DNA of 64,000 nucleotides from Gemmatimonadota bacterium. Its GTDB lineage: Bacteria; Gemmatimonadota; Gemmatimonadetes; Longimicrobiales; Gaopeijiaceae. Under the pieces are notes generated by a model. It saw only the letters and a list, made by a program, of their open reading frames with translations. It was not told where the DNA came from and made no database searches. The stretch spans positions 1,242,001 through 1,306,000 of the forward strand of contig JAWKQO010000001.1 in assembly GCA_041390105.1 (NCBI GenBank). The letters are read 5' to 3'. Position numbers and translations under genes: made by a program. Shown in pieces: positions 24,511 through 33,593 of this stretch (position 1 is its first letter; each line of letters opens with the position of its first letter).

Positions 24511-26139
24511 TCAGGGTGGCGACTGCGTCATGGTGCGACTCCGTTCCAACTCCGTCCAGAGGGGCGCCATGGGGTCTGCCACGCGCAGGCCCTCCACGAG
24601 TACGGACCGGGCGGCAACGGGATCCCCGGTCTGGAGCAACACCCGGCTCGCCACCACGTAGCCGTGCGGGCTCCCCGGGTATACCTCCACCGCACGGCTC
24701 GCCAACTCCCGAGCCCGCTCCACATTGCCCACCAGGGCCTCGAACTGCGCGGCCTCCGTCAGCAGCGAGAAATGCCTGGGAACGAGACGGAGCGCCCGCT
24801 CGAAGTCTGCGCGCGCGTCCTCGGTCCGCCCCTGCTCCATCGCTCGCAGGGCATGGGCCCGTAGGACGAGGTGGGATTCGGGATGAGATGCCTCGAGGCT
24901 CGCCATGACTGCCGCGCTGTCCCTCCACACGGGCACCCGCCACGTGGAGCGCAGCGCCAGGAGCGCAGCAACGACCAACACACCGGCCACGAAGGCGCGG
25001 ACGGGAGCGCGTGCGGGAAACCAGGATCCGAACGCCGCGACCGCACAGGCCAGCCCCACGGACGGGAGGTAGAGCGTCCGCTCCGCAAGGAGCACCCCGG
25101 CGGGGACCAACAGGTTGGAGACGGGGAGGAGCACCACCACGATCCAGGCCAGCCCGAGGCTTGCCAACGGTGCCCGGATCCGCAGGCTCCACGCGCCGCC
25201 CACCAAGGCCACCAGCAGGAGTGTGCCCAGCGCCACCAGGGCATCGAGACCCCCCGCCGGAAAGCGCACCGCCGGGCCGTAGTCTGCCACGAGATCGATG
25301 GGCAGGATCAGCAGACGTGCGTAGTCCAACCAGACCCCCAGGCCGGTCCAGACGCGAGCTGCGGTGGGCAACCCGAGAAGCTCCGGCGCCGGAACCTCAC
25401 CTCGGAGCGATCCCACGACCTGGAGGCGAAGCGACAACATCCAAAGGAGCACGGCCGAGAGCAGAGCGACGGCCGGCACCGCGCGGACCAGCGAGCGACG
25501 CTCGATCAGCGTGATCAGAACGACGAGGGCGGGCAGGGTGACAGCGATCTCCTTGGCGCCCAGGCCGAGCGCGTAGCTCGCGCCCACCCCGAGCAGAAGC
25601 AGCACGCGCTCCCCCACGCGCTCGGACGCGAGCCAACGCTGGTAGAGAAGGCATCCGGTCAGCACGAAGAAGCCCGCGAGGAGCTCGGTCTGGCCAACGA
25701 CATTGGCGACCGCTTCCACGTGCACCGGGTGCGCCGCGAAGACCGCCGCACCGGCCCAGGCGGCCCATCTCGGGGCCCAGGCCCGCAGCAGTCCGAACAG
25801 CAGCAGCACCACCCCGACGTGCAGCAGCAGGGAAACTGCGTGGAACAGCAGGGGGCGTTCCCCCCAGAGGGCCCATTGGAGGGCCAGAGCCGCAGAGGCG
25901 ACGGGCCGGTAGAGTCCGCTCCCACTGAACGTGAACGCGTCCGGCCACCAGGGCGCGCGCAACGCAGCCACCCATTCCCCAGCCTGGACACGCGGATTCG
26001 AGAGCACGATGAAGGCGTCGTCCCAGGCAAACCCGTTGGCGAGCGCTCCCAGGTAGGGGACCAGGGCCAGCAGCAGCAGTGAGGGAACCGCGAGGCGGTC
26101 CCATCCGGTCAGGGGCGATCTCGAGGACTGGACTACCAA
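24511..26139 (-). CDS. TMTC/DUF1736-like polytopic glycosyltransferase with TPR tail
   Basis: 542 residues. About ten membrane helices; the first periplasmic loop has the GT-C signature FAWDDAFIV, and the loop AAHPVHVEAVANVVGQTELLAGFF is diagnostic of TMTC-type O-mannosyltransferase-like proteins. The C-terminal ~130 residues are helical TPR-like repeats (ARADFERALRLVP, ARELASRAVEVYPGSP). Start uncertain: TTG 26139 with GAGAGA upstream, or GTG 26166. It is divergent from speA. Probably transfers a sugar from a lipid carrier on the periplasmic face. Confidence 0.8.
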   Translation of the reverse strand: MVVQSSRSPLTGWDRLAVPSLLLLALVPYLGALANGFAWDDAFIVLSNPRVQAGEWVAALRAPWWPDAFTFSGSGLYRPVASAALALQWALWGERPLLFHAVSLLLHVGVVLLLFGLLRAWAPRWAAWAGAAVFAAHPVHVEAVANVVGQTELLAGFFVLTGCLLYQRWLASERVGERVLLLLGVGASYALGLGAKEIAVTLPALVVLITLIERRSLVRAVPAVALLSAVLLWMLSLRLQVVGSLRGEVPAPELLGLPTAARVWTGLGVWLDYARLLILPIDLVADYGPAVRFPAGGLDALVALGTLLLVALVGGAWSLRIRAPLASLGLAWIVVVLLPVSNLLVPAGVLLAERTLYLPSVGLACAVAAFGSWFPARAPVRAFVAGVLVVAALLALRSTWRVPVWRDSAAVMASLEASHPESHLVLRAHALRAMEQGRTEDARADFERALRLVPRHFSLLTEAAQFEALVGNVERARELASRAVEVYPGSPHGYVVASRVLLQTGDPVAARSVLVEGLRVADPMAPLWTELERSRTMTQSPP

Positions 26140-26312
26140 CGATCTCTCGCGCTGGAGGGGGCGCACGGGAGAGCGCGCGCCGAACGGGCGGATGGGACCG
26201 CGCAAGCTAGCGACTGCCCGACGAGGGGTCGATGAGGACCGGCGCCGGGCCTCCGGCCGACCCTCCGGGGTCGCTTTTCCAGCAGGGCCGGGTCCGGTAC
26301 CTTTCGGCCCCC

Positions 26313-28316
26313 ATGAACCCACGTGTCGCCGAGAGCCCCGCCGAACCCGAGACCGCCGCGCCGCCGGCCTGGAGCACGGCACGGGCCGAGGAACTGTACC
26401 GCCTTCACCTCTGGGGGAAGGGCTACGTCGGGATCTCTGCGCGCGGCACCGTCGAGGTGTATCCGGACAAGGACCCCGCCCGCTCCATCGATCTGCACGA
26501 GATCGTGCTCGGGCTCGAGGAGCGCGGGTTCGAGCCTCCGCTGCTCATTCGCCTCTCCGATCTGCTCGACCACCGACTGCGCGAGCTGCGCAGTGCCTTC
26601 GACGACGCGATCCGCCAGGTCGAGTATTCGGGGCAATACACCTGCGTCTACCCGATCAAGGTCAACCAGCAGCGACATATCTGTGAGGAGATCCGCGACC
26701 TGGGCTCCGAGCTGGGCTTCGGCCTGGAGGCGGGCTCGATCCCGGAGCTGCTGGCGGTATTGGCACTCACCAGCGGGCACGAGCAGATGCCCATCATCTG
26801 CAACGGCTTCAAGGATCACGAATTCATCGAAATGGTGATCCTCGCCACGAAGCTGGGCCGCAGGATCGTCCCAGTGGTGGAGCGCTTTCACGAGCTCGAG
26901 CTGATCATGCGCTACGCTCGCCGCTACCAGGTGCGGCCGCGCATCGGAATGCGGGTCAAGCTGTCGGCCAAGGGCGTGGGGCGCTGGGAGCACTCGGCCG
27001 GAGTGCGGGGCAAGTTCGGACTCTCGGTGAGCGAGATCCTGCGGGGGATCGAGAAGCTTCGCGAGCACGACCTCCTCGATTGTCTCGAGTTGCTGCACTG
27101 CCACATCGGATCCCAGGTCTTCGACATCCGCAGTATCAAGAACGCCGTGAGCGAGCTGGCCCACGTCTACTGCGGCATGGTCAAGCAAGGCGCGCCCATG
27201 GGGTACCTCGACCTGGGCGGCGGCATGGGAGTCGACTACGACGGGTCACAATCCGCCAGTGAATCGTCCATCAACTACACCGTGCAGGAGTACGCCACGG
27301 ACGTGGTCTATCGCGTCCAGAACGTGTGCGACGACGCCGGGGTACCGCATCCCCACCTCATCACGGAGTCGGGTCGCGCCCTCACGGCGTACTCCAGCGT
27401 CCTGGTGTGCGACGTGCTCGGCGCCCGGCGTATGGACGCGCGCATCGACCTCGACACCATCCAGGCCCTGGTCCGGAGCGAAGGCGACGAGGTTCCCCAG
27501 CCGCTGTTGGATCTGCTGGACGTGTACGAGAGGGTCAGCAGCGGAGGCCTGGTCGAGCTCTACCACGATGCGACCCACGCGCGGGAAGAGGCGATGACCC
27601 TCTTCGGGTTGGGCTACACCAGCCTTCCCGTGCGCGCCGCCACCGAGGAGTTGTTCTGGGCCATCGGCCGGATCCTGCTGGACCGTGCCGGTGAGGACCT
27701 GCCGGACGAGCTGTCCGACCTGCCCGCGCTGCTCGGAGACATCTACTTCTGCAACTTCTCCATCTTCCAGTCCGTCCCGGACTCGTGGGGGATCGATCAA
27801 CTGTTTCCGATCGTCCCTCTGCATCGGCTGGATGAGGAGCCCACCCGGCGTGGCGTCCTCGCGGATCTGACGTGCGACTCGGACGGAAAGATCGACCGGT
27901 TCGTCGACCCCTACGAGGAGAAGCGCACCCTGGAGTTGCACGAGCTGCGCGAGGTTCCGTCCAATGGGAACGGGCTGCCCGACACCGAGCCCTACTATCT
28001 GGGGATCTTCCTCGTCGGTGCCTACCAGGAGATCCTGGGCGACCTGCACAATCTCCTCGGCGATACCCACGCCGTGCACGTTCGCCTGGATGGGGACGGG
28101 GAACCGGTGATCGAGGAGATCGTGGAGGGGGACACGGTCGAAGAGGTGCTCCGCTACGTGCAGTACGACCCTCCCCAGATGAAGCAGGCCCTGCGCAAGG
28201 ACGTGGAGCGCGCCATTCGGGACCGACGCCTCACCGTGCAGGAGGGACGGCAGTTCCTGTCGGCCTACGACGCCGGCCTCGAGGGTTATACCTACCTGGA
28301 GACGGACGACGAATAG
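26313..28316 (+). CDS. speA: biosynthetic arginine decarboxylase
   Basis: PLP enzyme making agmatine from arginine. 667 residues from ATG 26313; an in-frame ATG at 26232 has a better ribosome site (GAGGGG) but adds 27 residues that look unconserved. PLP lysine Lys116 in CVYPIKVNQQ; LHCHIGSQ and DLGGGMGVDYDGS bind cofactor; ITESGRALTAYSSV is the substrate side. The long SpeA insert and C-terminal domain are present. Its product is the substrate of speB at 59682-60611. Confidence 0.95.
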   Translation: MNPRVAESPAEPETAAPPAWSTARAEELYRLHLWGKGYVGISARGTVEVYPDKDPARSIDLHEIVLGLEERGFEPPLLIRLSDLLDHRLRELRSAFDDAIRQVEYSGQYTCVYPIKVNQQRHICEEIRDLGSELGFGLEAGSIPELLAVLALTSGHEQMPIICNGFKDHEFIEMVILATKLGRRIVPVVERFHELELIMRYARRYQVRPRIGMRVKLSAKGVGRWEHSAGVRGKFGLSVSEILRGIEKLREHDLLDCLELLHCHIGSQVFDIRSIKNAVSELAHVYCGMVKQGAPMGYLDLGGGMGVDYDGSQSASESSINYTVQEYATDVVYRVQNVCDDAGVPHPHLITESGRALTAYSSVLVCDVLGARRMDARIDLDTIQALVRSEGDEVPQPLLDLLDVYERVSSGGLVELYHDATHAREEAMTLFGLGYTSLPVRAATEELFWAIGRILLDRAGEDLPDELSDLPALLGDIYFCNFSIFQSVPDSWGIDQLFPIVPLHRLDEEPTRRGVLADLTCDSDGKIDRFVDPYEEKRTLELHELREVPSNGNGLPDTEPYYLGIFLVGAYQEILGDLHNLLGDTHAVHVRLDGDGEPVIEEIVEGDTVEEVLRYVQYDPPQMKQALRKDVERAIRDRRLTVQEGRQFLSAYDAGLEGYTYLETDDE

Positions 28317-28390
28317 GGCCTCGGCCCCGCGGCGCCCCCCTCCTCGCCCGACTCTTGCGAAGCACCTCGGTCCCCGCCAGATTCGCCTGG

Positions 28391-28407
28391 TTGAAAACGA
28401 TTCTCAA
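28391..28407 (+). promoter_or_regulatory. Fur box upstream of feoAB
   Basis: TTGAAAACGATTCTCAA is close to the classical Fur site (TGAAAAC/TGAGAAT halves). It sits 42 nt before feoA and overlaps the -35 element, so Fe-Fur binding would block RNA polymerase. A Fur-family gene is present at 60657-61157. Confidence 0.75.
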
Positions 28408-28420
28408 ACCCCGGTAGGAT
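28391..28420 (+). promoter_or_regulatory. feoAB promoter
   Basis: TTGAAA (28391-28396), 18-nt spacer, TAGGAT (28415-28420), giving a start near 28428 and a leader of about 20 nt. The -35 lies inside the Fur box. The remaining bases between speA and this promoter show only a short GGGCC/GGCCC stem after the speA stop. Confidence 0.6.
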
Positions 28421-28448
28421 CCCAGCCGCTGGGAGCCTGGGCGCCACG

Positions 28449-28703
28449 ATGAAGCGACGCCTCCCCACGACCACCGTTCCTTCGGTCGCCGGTCTCCGGA
28501 ATGGAGAGACCGCGGAGTTGTCGCGCCTCAACGTGGATCCCGAGGCGGCGATCCGCTTGATGGAGCTGGGGCTGATCCCGGGGTGCCGGATCCTGATGGA
28601 ACGACGGGCGCCCGGGGGCGCCTGTGTCTGTCGGGTGGACGGATGTCTCCTGGCCCTGCGCCGCGAGACGGCCGAGCGGCTCGAGGTGGCTCCGGCCGTT
28701 TGA
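28449..28703 (+). CDS. feoA: ferrous iron transport protein A
   Basis: 84 residues, SH3-like FeoA domain: LRNGETAELSRLN, MELGLIPGCRI and the final strand LALRRETAERLEV. FeoA is a small cytosolic protein needed for FeoB function. ATG 28449; ten nt before feoB. Placed directly behind a Fur-box promoter, so expected to be induced by iron shortage. Confidence 0.93.
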   Translation: MKRRLPTTTVPSVAGLRNGETAELSRLNVDPEAAIRLMELGLIPGCRILMERRAPGGACVCRVDGCLLALRRETAERLEVAPAV

Positions 28704-28713
28704 CCCGCAGTCC

Positions 28714-30630
28714 ATGAACCAACCCCCCGGGGGGACGCCGGTCTCCACGCTCGCTCCTCCGGCGTCGATCCAACCCCTGGTGGCGCTGGTCGGCCCTCCC
28801 AACGCCGGCAAGTCGACGCTCTTCAACCAGCTCACCGGCCTGCGCCAGAAGGTGGCCAACTACCCGGGGGTGACGGTGGAGCGCCGGGTGGGCGAGGCCC
28901 GTCTCCCGACCGGGGCCCGTGTGGAGCTCGTCGACCTTCCCGGCATCTACGGCTTCAGCGCTGGCAGCCTGGACGAACGCATTGCGCGCGACGCCCTGTC
29001 CGGCACGCTCCCCGGCCTACGTAAGCCCGACGCCCTCATTCTGATCCTGGACGTCACGCAACTGGCACGTCATCTCGTGCTGGCGTCGTCGGTGCTCGAG
29101 CTGCTGGACATCCCGGCCATGGTCGTGCTGAACATGGCGGACGAGTTGGAGCGGGGTCGAGGCGAGATCGACACCGCCGCACTCGAAGAGCGCCTCGAGG
29201 TACCGGTCGCCCTGGCCTCCGCGCACCGAAGGCAGGGGCTCGAGCCGGTGCAGGTCTTTCTCGAATGCGTCGCCGCTGGTCAGGGGGTGCGCATCCCGGG
29301 GTCGCGGGCACCGGAGACCCGGACCCGTCGCCTGCCGGTGATCCAGTCGGTGCCGGAGCGGCGCGCCTGGGCCCACTCGGTGGGCGACGGAGCGCGCTAC
29401 CGGGCCCCCGCCACGCCGGCATGGACCCGCAGGCTCGACGCACTGCTCCTGCACCCGGTACTGGGGCCCTTGGCCTTTCTGGCCATGGTCGTGTTGGTGT
29501 TCCAATCGATCTTCACGGTGGCCCAGCCGCTCATGGACGGCGTCGAGGGGGTCATCGCGGCCAGCGGGGAATGGGTGGCCACACGCCTGCCCGACACCTG
29601 GCTACGCGATCTGGTCATCGACGGCCTGTGGCTCGGTGTGGGCTCCGTCGTGGTCTTCCTGCCCCAGATCCTGATCCTGTTCCTGTTCATCGGGCTGCTG
29701 GAGGACTCTGGCTACATGGCCCGCGCCGCCCTCATGGCGGACCGGTTCATGCGACGGATCGGGCTGCAGGGAAAGTCGTTCCTCCCGCTGATGTCCTCTT
29801 ACGCGTGCGCGGTGCCGGCCATCATGTCGGCGCGCACCATCGACAACGAGCGCGACCGCCTGGCCACGGTGTTCGTAGCGCCCTTCATGACGTGCTCGGC
29901 CCGTCTGCCGGTCTACGCGCTTCTGATCGCGGCCTTCATTCCGGAGCGCCGACTCCTCGGGCCTCTGCTGGGGACTCGCGCTGCCACGCTTCTCTTCCTC
30001 TACGCGCTGGGGTTGGCCGCCGCCATCGTGACGGCCTGGCTGCTCAAATCCACGGTACTCAAGGGAAGCTCATCGGAGTTCGCGCTCGAGCTTCCGCCCT
30101 ATCGGGTTCCCACGCTGCGCTCGCTGGTGGTCCGCCTGGTGGACCGCTCCAAGGTCTTCCTGAAACGGGCCGGCACCATCATCCTCGCCACGTCGGTCCT
30201 CCTGTGGGCGCTGACCCGCATTCCGGTCGCGCCGGGTGGGGGTGTCCCCCCCCTCGACGAGTCGGCGCTGGGCCGCATGGGGCAGCTGGTCGAGCCCGCG
30301 GTCGCACCCTTGGGCTTCGACTGGAAGGTGGCCGTGGGCATCGTATCGTCGCTGGCGGCCCGCGAAGTGATCGTGGGCACGTTGGGCACGCTCTACGGGG
30401 TCGAAGACGCCACTGAGGACTCGCTCCAGTTGCAGAGCGCCCTACAGCAGGACCTCACGTTGGGCGGAGCGGTGGCGCTACTGATCTTCTATGTGTTCGC
30501 GTTGCAGTGCATGTCCACGGTCGCCGTCATGCGCCGAGAGACCGGAGGTTGGAAGTGGCCAACCATCCAGTGGGCCTACATGCTGGTGTTGGCCTGGGTG
30601 GGGGCGTGGCTCGCCTACCGCCTGCTTTGA
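28714..30630 (+). CDS. feoB: ferrous iron transporter FeoB
   Basis: GTP-dependent Fe(II) importer of the inner membrane. 638 residues, shorter than E. coli FeoB (773) but with all parts: G-domain with GPPNAGKST (G1), NYPGVTVE (G2), DLPGIYGF (G3) and LNMADE (G4); then two Gate domains with about eight helices, including SYACAVPAIMSARTI (pore Cys) and FMTCSARLPVYALLI. The C-terminal FeoC-like and cytosolic extensions of some FeoBs are absent. Ends 30 nt from the convergent DUF5916 gene. Confidence 0.96.
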   Translation: MNQPPGGTPVSTLAPPASIQPLVALVGPPNAGKSTLFNQLTGLRQKVANYPGVTVERRVGEARLPTGARVELVDLPGIYGFSAGSLDERIARDALSGTLPGLRKPDALILILDVTQLARHLVLASSVLELLDIPAMVVLNMADELERGRGEIDTAALEERLEVPVALASAHRRQGLEPVQVFLECVAAGQGVRIPGSRAPETRTRRLPVIQSVPERRAWAHSVGDGARYRAPATPAWTRRLDALLLHPVLGPLAFLAMVVLVFQSIFTVAQPLMDGVEGVIAASGEWVATRLPDTWLRDLVIDGLWLGVGSVVVFLPQILILFLFIGLLEDSGYMARAALMADRFMRRIGLQGKSFLPLMSSYACAVPAIMSARTIDNERDRLATVFVAPFMTCSARLPVYALLIAAFIPERRLLGPLLGTRAATLLFLYALGLAAAIVTAWLLKSTVLKGSSSEFALELPPYRVPTLRSLVVRLVDRSKVFLKRAGTIILATSVLLWALTRIPVAPGGGVPPLDESALGRMGQLVEPAVAPLGFDWKVAVGIVSSLAAREVIVGTLGTLYGVEDATEDSLQLQSALQQDLTLGGAVALLIFYVFALQCMSTVAVMRRETGGWKWPTIQWAYMLVLAWVGAWLAYRLL

Positions 30631-30660
30631 CCTCGTGCAGCCATCGCCACAGTCCGCGGC

Positions 30661-32916
30661 TCAGAAGAGGGTGAACTGGCGGGCGTACTTGACGATCAAC
30701 CCGCGGGTGATCGGCTCACCCAGATTGAACAACCGCTCCGAATTGCGCGCATCGTTGAACACGACGTAGAGGCCCGTGCCCGCGGTGCTCAGCCAGGCGA
30801 ACCGCACGTTGGCAGACCAGGCCTCCGCCTGGTTCGAGTACTGCATCAAGGACTGCACGAAGACGCGGGGGGTGAAGAAGTACGCGAGTCGGAGCCCCAG
30901 CAGCGTGGTATCGAAGGTCCCTTCCGGTAGATCGATGGTGTTGTAGTCGATCAACAGCGAAGACGAGAGCGTCTCGCCCTGCCGATAGGTGAACGTCACG
31001 TTCCCACCGTACTTGGTTCCCGTGTAGAATTCGCCGAATTCGGCCTTGCCCAGGAACGAGAGCGGCCTGCTGGGATCCGAGCCGTAGTCCCAGGCATGCG
31101 TGAGGCTCTGGTAGCTCCCCGTGGGAATGACGATGTCGGGCGCGATCTCGAAGGGCGCTTTGAGGCCTTCCTGCGTCACGTTGATCTCTGGCCCGAAGCG
31201 GCCCCCGCCCTCCGACTTCAGTTCCCAATCGAAATGGAAGTAGCCGCTCTCCAGGAAGCCGTCGAAGGCCCAGTACTTGCGCACGGTGAAGTGCGGGTTG
31301 GACTCGCGTAGCCATGAGATGTTGGGGAAGCGGATGATCCGTTCCTGATTGACTTCGATGTGGCGGTATCCGACCCGATCCACGAAGCCCACCTCGGGGT
31401 TGAAGGCTTCGCCCACCTGGATGAAACGGATCCGACCCGGCCACACCCGGCTGTCGTGCGTCAGGAGCATGCTGCCCGCTGCTTCCCGTCCCGCCGAACC
31501 AGGGGTATCCGTGAGGCCGAGCCAGCCGTCCAGGGTCCAGGCATCGCCGAGTCCGAGGCGTCCATCGAAGCCGTAGGTGCGGTTGTAGTCGCTGCCGTCC
31601 TGCGTGGCTCGGCGTTGCACGACCAGCGCACCCACTCTGGAGCGACTCGGCAGCTCTCGCGTCATCCGTGCCACCGAGAACGAGTTGGCTTGCACCAGAT
31701 CCTGCACGTCGTCCGTGAAGATCTGCATCAATCCGACGCCCAGACCCGCGACCTTCCCGCTCACGCGGCCGCCTCCCAGGATGGGCACCGGGGTGCCGTC
31801 CTCGATCCCGATCCGGCGGGTGAAGAAGAGGTCCACGGCCTGGGGGGTACCGGCGCTGAACAGCCCCGCGTTCTCCAGGAAGAACGGCCGTTTTTCGGGA
31901 AAGAACAGCGGGAAGCGCGTCAGGTTGGTGCGCTGTTCGTCCACCTCGACCTGAGCGAAGTCGGTGTTCGCCGTAAGGTCCAACGTCAGGGAGCCGAAGG
32001 TGAGTTTGGCGTCCCCGCCGATCTCCTTCGGAACTTTGGTCTGAGCGGGAACACTGGCGTAGCTGCGCTCCCTTCCGCTGAGGGCAAAGGGCGTCACGGT
32101 TCCGGAGCGCTGGGACGGCACCTCGAGACCCTCGAGGTCACCTGCCTGGGAGAGCCGCATGAGGTTGAATTGGCGGGACACCGGCGACCAGAACGACTCC
32201 TCGTTCCGCCGGCGGATGCGACGGACCAGGTTGACGCCCCACACCTGCCGACGTCCCGAGCCGTACCGCAGCGTGGAGAAGGGGATGCGCATCTCGGCGT
32301 ACCACCCCTCCCCGTCGCGTGAGGCCGCCACGTTCCAACTCGCGTCCCAGTTGACGTTCAGTCCACCCATGGCCCCCGCCTGCTGCCGATTCTGGCCGCG
32401 GATGAAGACGCCGCCCCCCTGCCCCTCCTTGGCGACCTGCGCGTCGTACTCGATGCCGGCGGGCGTGGTGGAGAAGATGAAGCCGTTCTGTCGGTCCCGA
32501 TACGTATCCAGGATGATTCCGAAGTAGTCTCCACGCTCGAGGTCGGCGTCGCGGATCCGTTCACCCAACACGATCTCATCGGGAGAGCGATCGTACATCC
32601 AGGCGGCCACGTAGAGCGCCTCGCCATCGATGAGCAATCGAACTTCGGTGCGCTCCGAGACCGCTGCACCCTCGACCGGCTCCCGTTGGACGAATCCATC
32701 GATCAGGGGCGCTGCGCTCCACGCGGCGTCGTCCAGGTGTCCGTCGATCACCGGCGCCTGATCGGTGCGCACGACCGCGGCGACGCGTGGGCCCTGCTCG
32801 CGTTGGGGGCCCCGAGGGCCGCGTTGCTGCGCGAGCAGAGGGGTCCCCCAGATCAGAGGCACCAGGGCCGCCAGCATGGCACAGCGTCGCATCATCGAAC
32901 CCACGGCTCCAACCAT
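30661..32916 (-). CDS. DUF5916 outer-membrane protein with N-terminal CBM9-like domain
   Basis: 751 residues. Signal peptide to about 30 (ending LLAQQ). Residues ~48-250 form a CBM9-like sugar-binding domain (VIDGHLDDAAW, EVRLLIDGEALYVAAWMYD). The rest is a DUF5916 beta-barrel: DFAQVEVDEQRTNLTRFPLFFPEKRPFFLEN is the family's hallmark (about residues 325-355), followed by amphipathic strands ending in Phe (FTLF), as in outer-membrane barrels. Function in the family is not established; glycan handling is a guess from CBM9. ATG 32916 or 32895. Confidence 0.88.
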   Translation of the reverse strand: MVGAVGSMMRRCAMLAALVPLIWGTPLLAQQRGPRGPQREQGPRVAAVVRTDQAPVIDGHLDDAAWSAAPLIDGFVQREPVEGAAVSERTEVRLLIDGEALYVAAWMYDRSPDEIVLGERIRDADLERGDYFGIILDTYRDRQNGFIFSTTPAGIEYDAQVAKEGQGGGVFIRGQNRQQAGAMGGLNVNWDASWNVAASRDGEGWYAEMRIPFSTLRYGSGRRQVWGVNLVRRIRRRNEESFWSPVSRQFNLMRLSQAGDLEGLEVPSQRSGTVTPFALSGRERSYASVPAQTKVPKEIGGDAKLTFGSLTLDLTANTDFAQVEVDEQRTNLTRFPLFFPEKRPFFLENAGLFSAGTPQAVDLFFTRRIGIEDGTPVPILGGGRVSGKVAGLGVGLMQIFTDDVQDLVQANSFSVARMTRELPSRSRVGALVVQRRATQDGSDYNRTYGFDGRLGLGDAWTLDGWLGLTDTPGSAGREAAGSMLLTHDSRVWPGRIRFIQVGEAFNPEVGFVDRVGYRHIEVNQERIIRFPNISWLRESNPHFTVRKYWAFDGFLESGYFHFDWELKSEGGGRFGPEINVTQEGLKAPFEIAPDIVIPTGSYQSLTHAWDYGSDPSRPLSFLGKAEFGEFYTGTKYGGNVTFTYRQGETLSSSLLIDYNTIDLPEGTFDTTLLGLRLAYFFTPRVFVQSLMQYSNQAEAWSANVRFAWLSTAGTGLYVVFNDARNSERLFNLGEPITRGLIVKYARQFTLF

Positions 32917-33065
32917 CGGGGAATCCGGCTTCCGGCTTGGGGACGCCGGAGGATACACGGCCTCGCGCGGGTGGTACAGACCCCGGGCCGGCCACCCGTG
33001 ACTCGCTCCTGGAGCGCGGCCGTGACAACTTCGACGCCGGGGATCGTCAAGGGAGGGTGCATCAC

Positions 33066-33593
33066 ATGAACATGGGTTGGATCGCGTTCGGACTGCTGGC
33101 AGCGCTGGGAGGCGCGGGAGTGGCCCTGTTCGGGAAGGTGGGGCTTCAAGACCTCGACCCACTGCGGGCGACGCTGCTGCGTTCGGTGGTGATGACCCTG
33201 ACAATCGCGCTGGTGGTGTGGCTGCGCAGGACTCCCTCCCAACCCGTGGGTGGACGGGCCTGGATCTTCATCCTACTGGCGGGTGGATCGGGCGCCCTCT
33301 CCTGGCTGGCTTATTTCGCGGGGCTGCGCCTGGCGCCGGTCGCCCAACTGGCGGCGCTCGATCGGGCGAGCCTCCTGTTCATCTTTCTGTTCGGCATCCT
33401 GTTCCTGGGTGAGCGCTACGGGTGGAGGGGATGGGTCGGCATCTCACTGGTCACAGCAGGGATGATCCTGCTGGTGACGGACCGTCCGCTGCAGTCCACG
33501 CCGAGCCGAGACGCTGCTGTCGCGGGTGCGTCCGCCTTGGACGGGGACGGCCCCGAGCCACTCAGCGCACCTCGAACCGGTGGCCCGCCTTGA
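33066..33593 (+). CDS. half-size EamA/DMT transporter
   Basis: 175 residues with about five membrane helices, i.e. one EamA unit instead of the usual two; likely to work as a dimer like other small DMT proteins. GWIAFGLLAALGGAGVALFGKVGL opens the protein (about 3-26) and ALDRASLLFIFLFGILFLGER is near the fourth helix. GGGAGG precedes ATG 33066. Its last 32 nt overlap the end of the opposite amidohydrolase gene. Substrate unknown. Confidence 0.8.
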   Translation: MNMGWIAFGLLAALGGAGVALFGKVGLQDLDPLRATLLRSVVMTLTIALVVWLRRTPSQPVGGRAWIFILLAGGSGALSWLAYFAGLRLAPVAQLAALDRASLLFIFLFGILFLGERYGWRGWVGISLVTAGMILLVTDRPLQSTPSRDAAVAGASALDGDGPEPLSAPRTGGPP

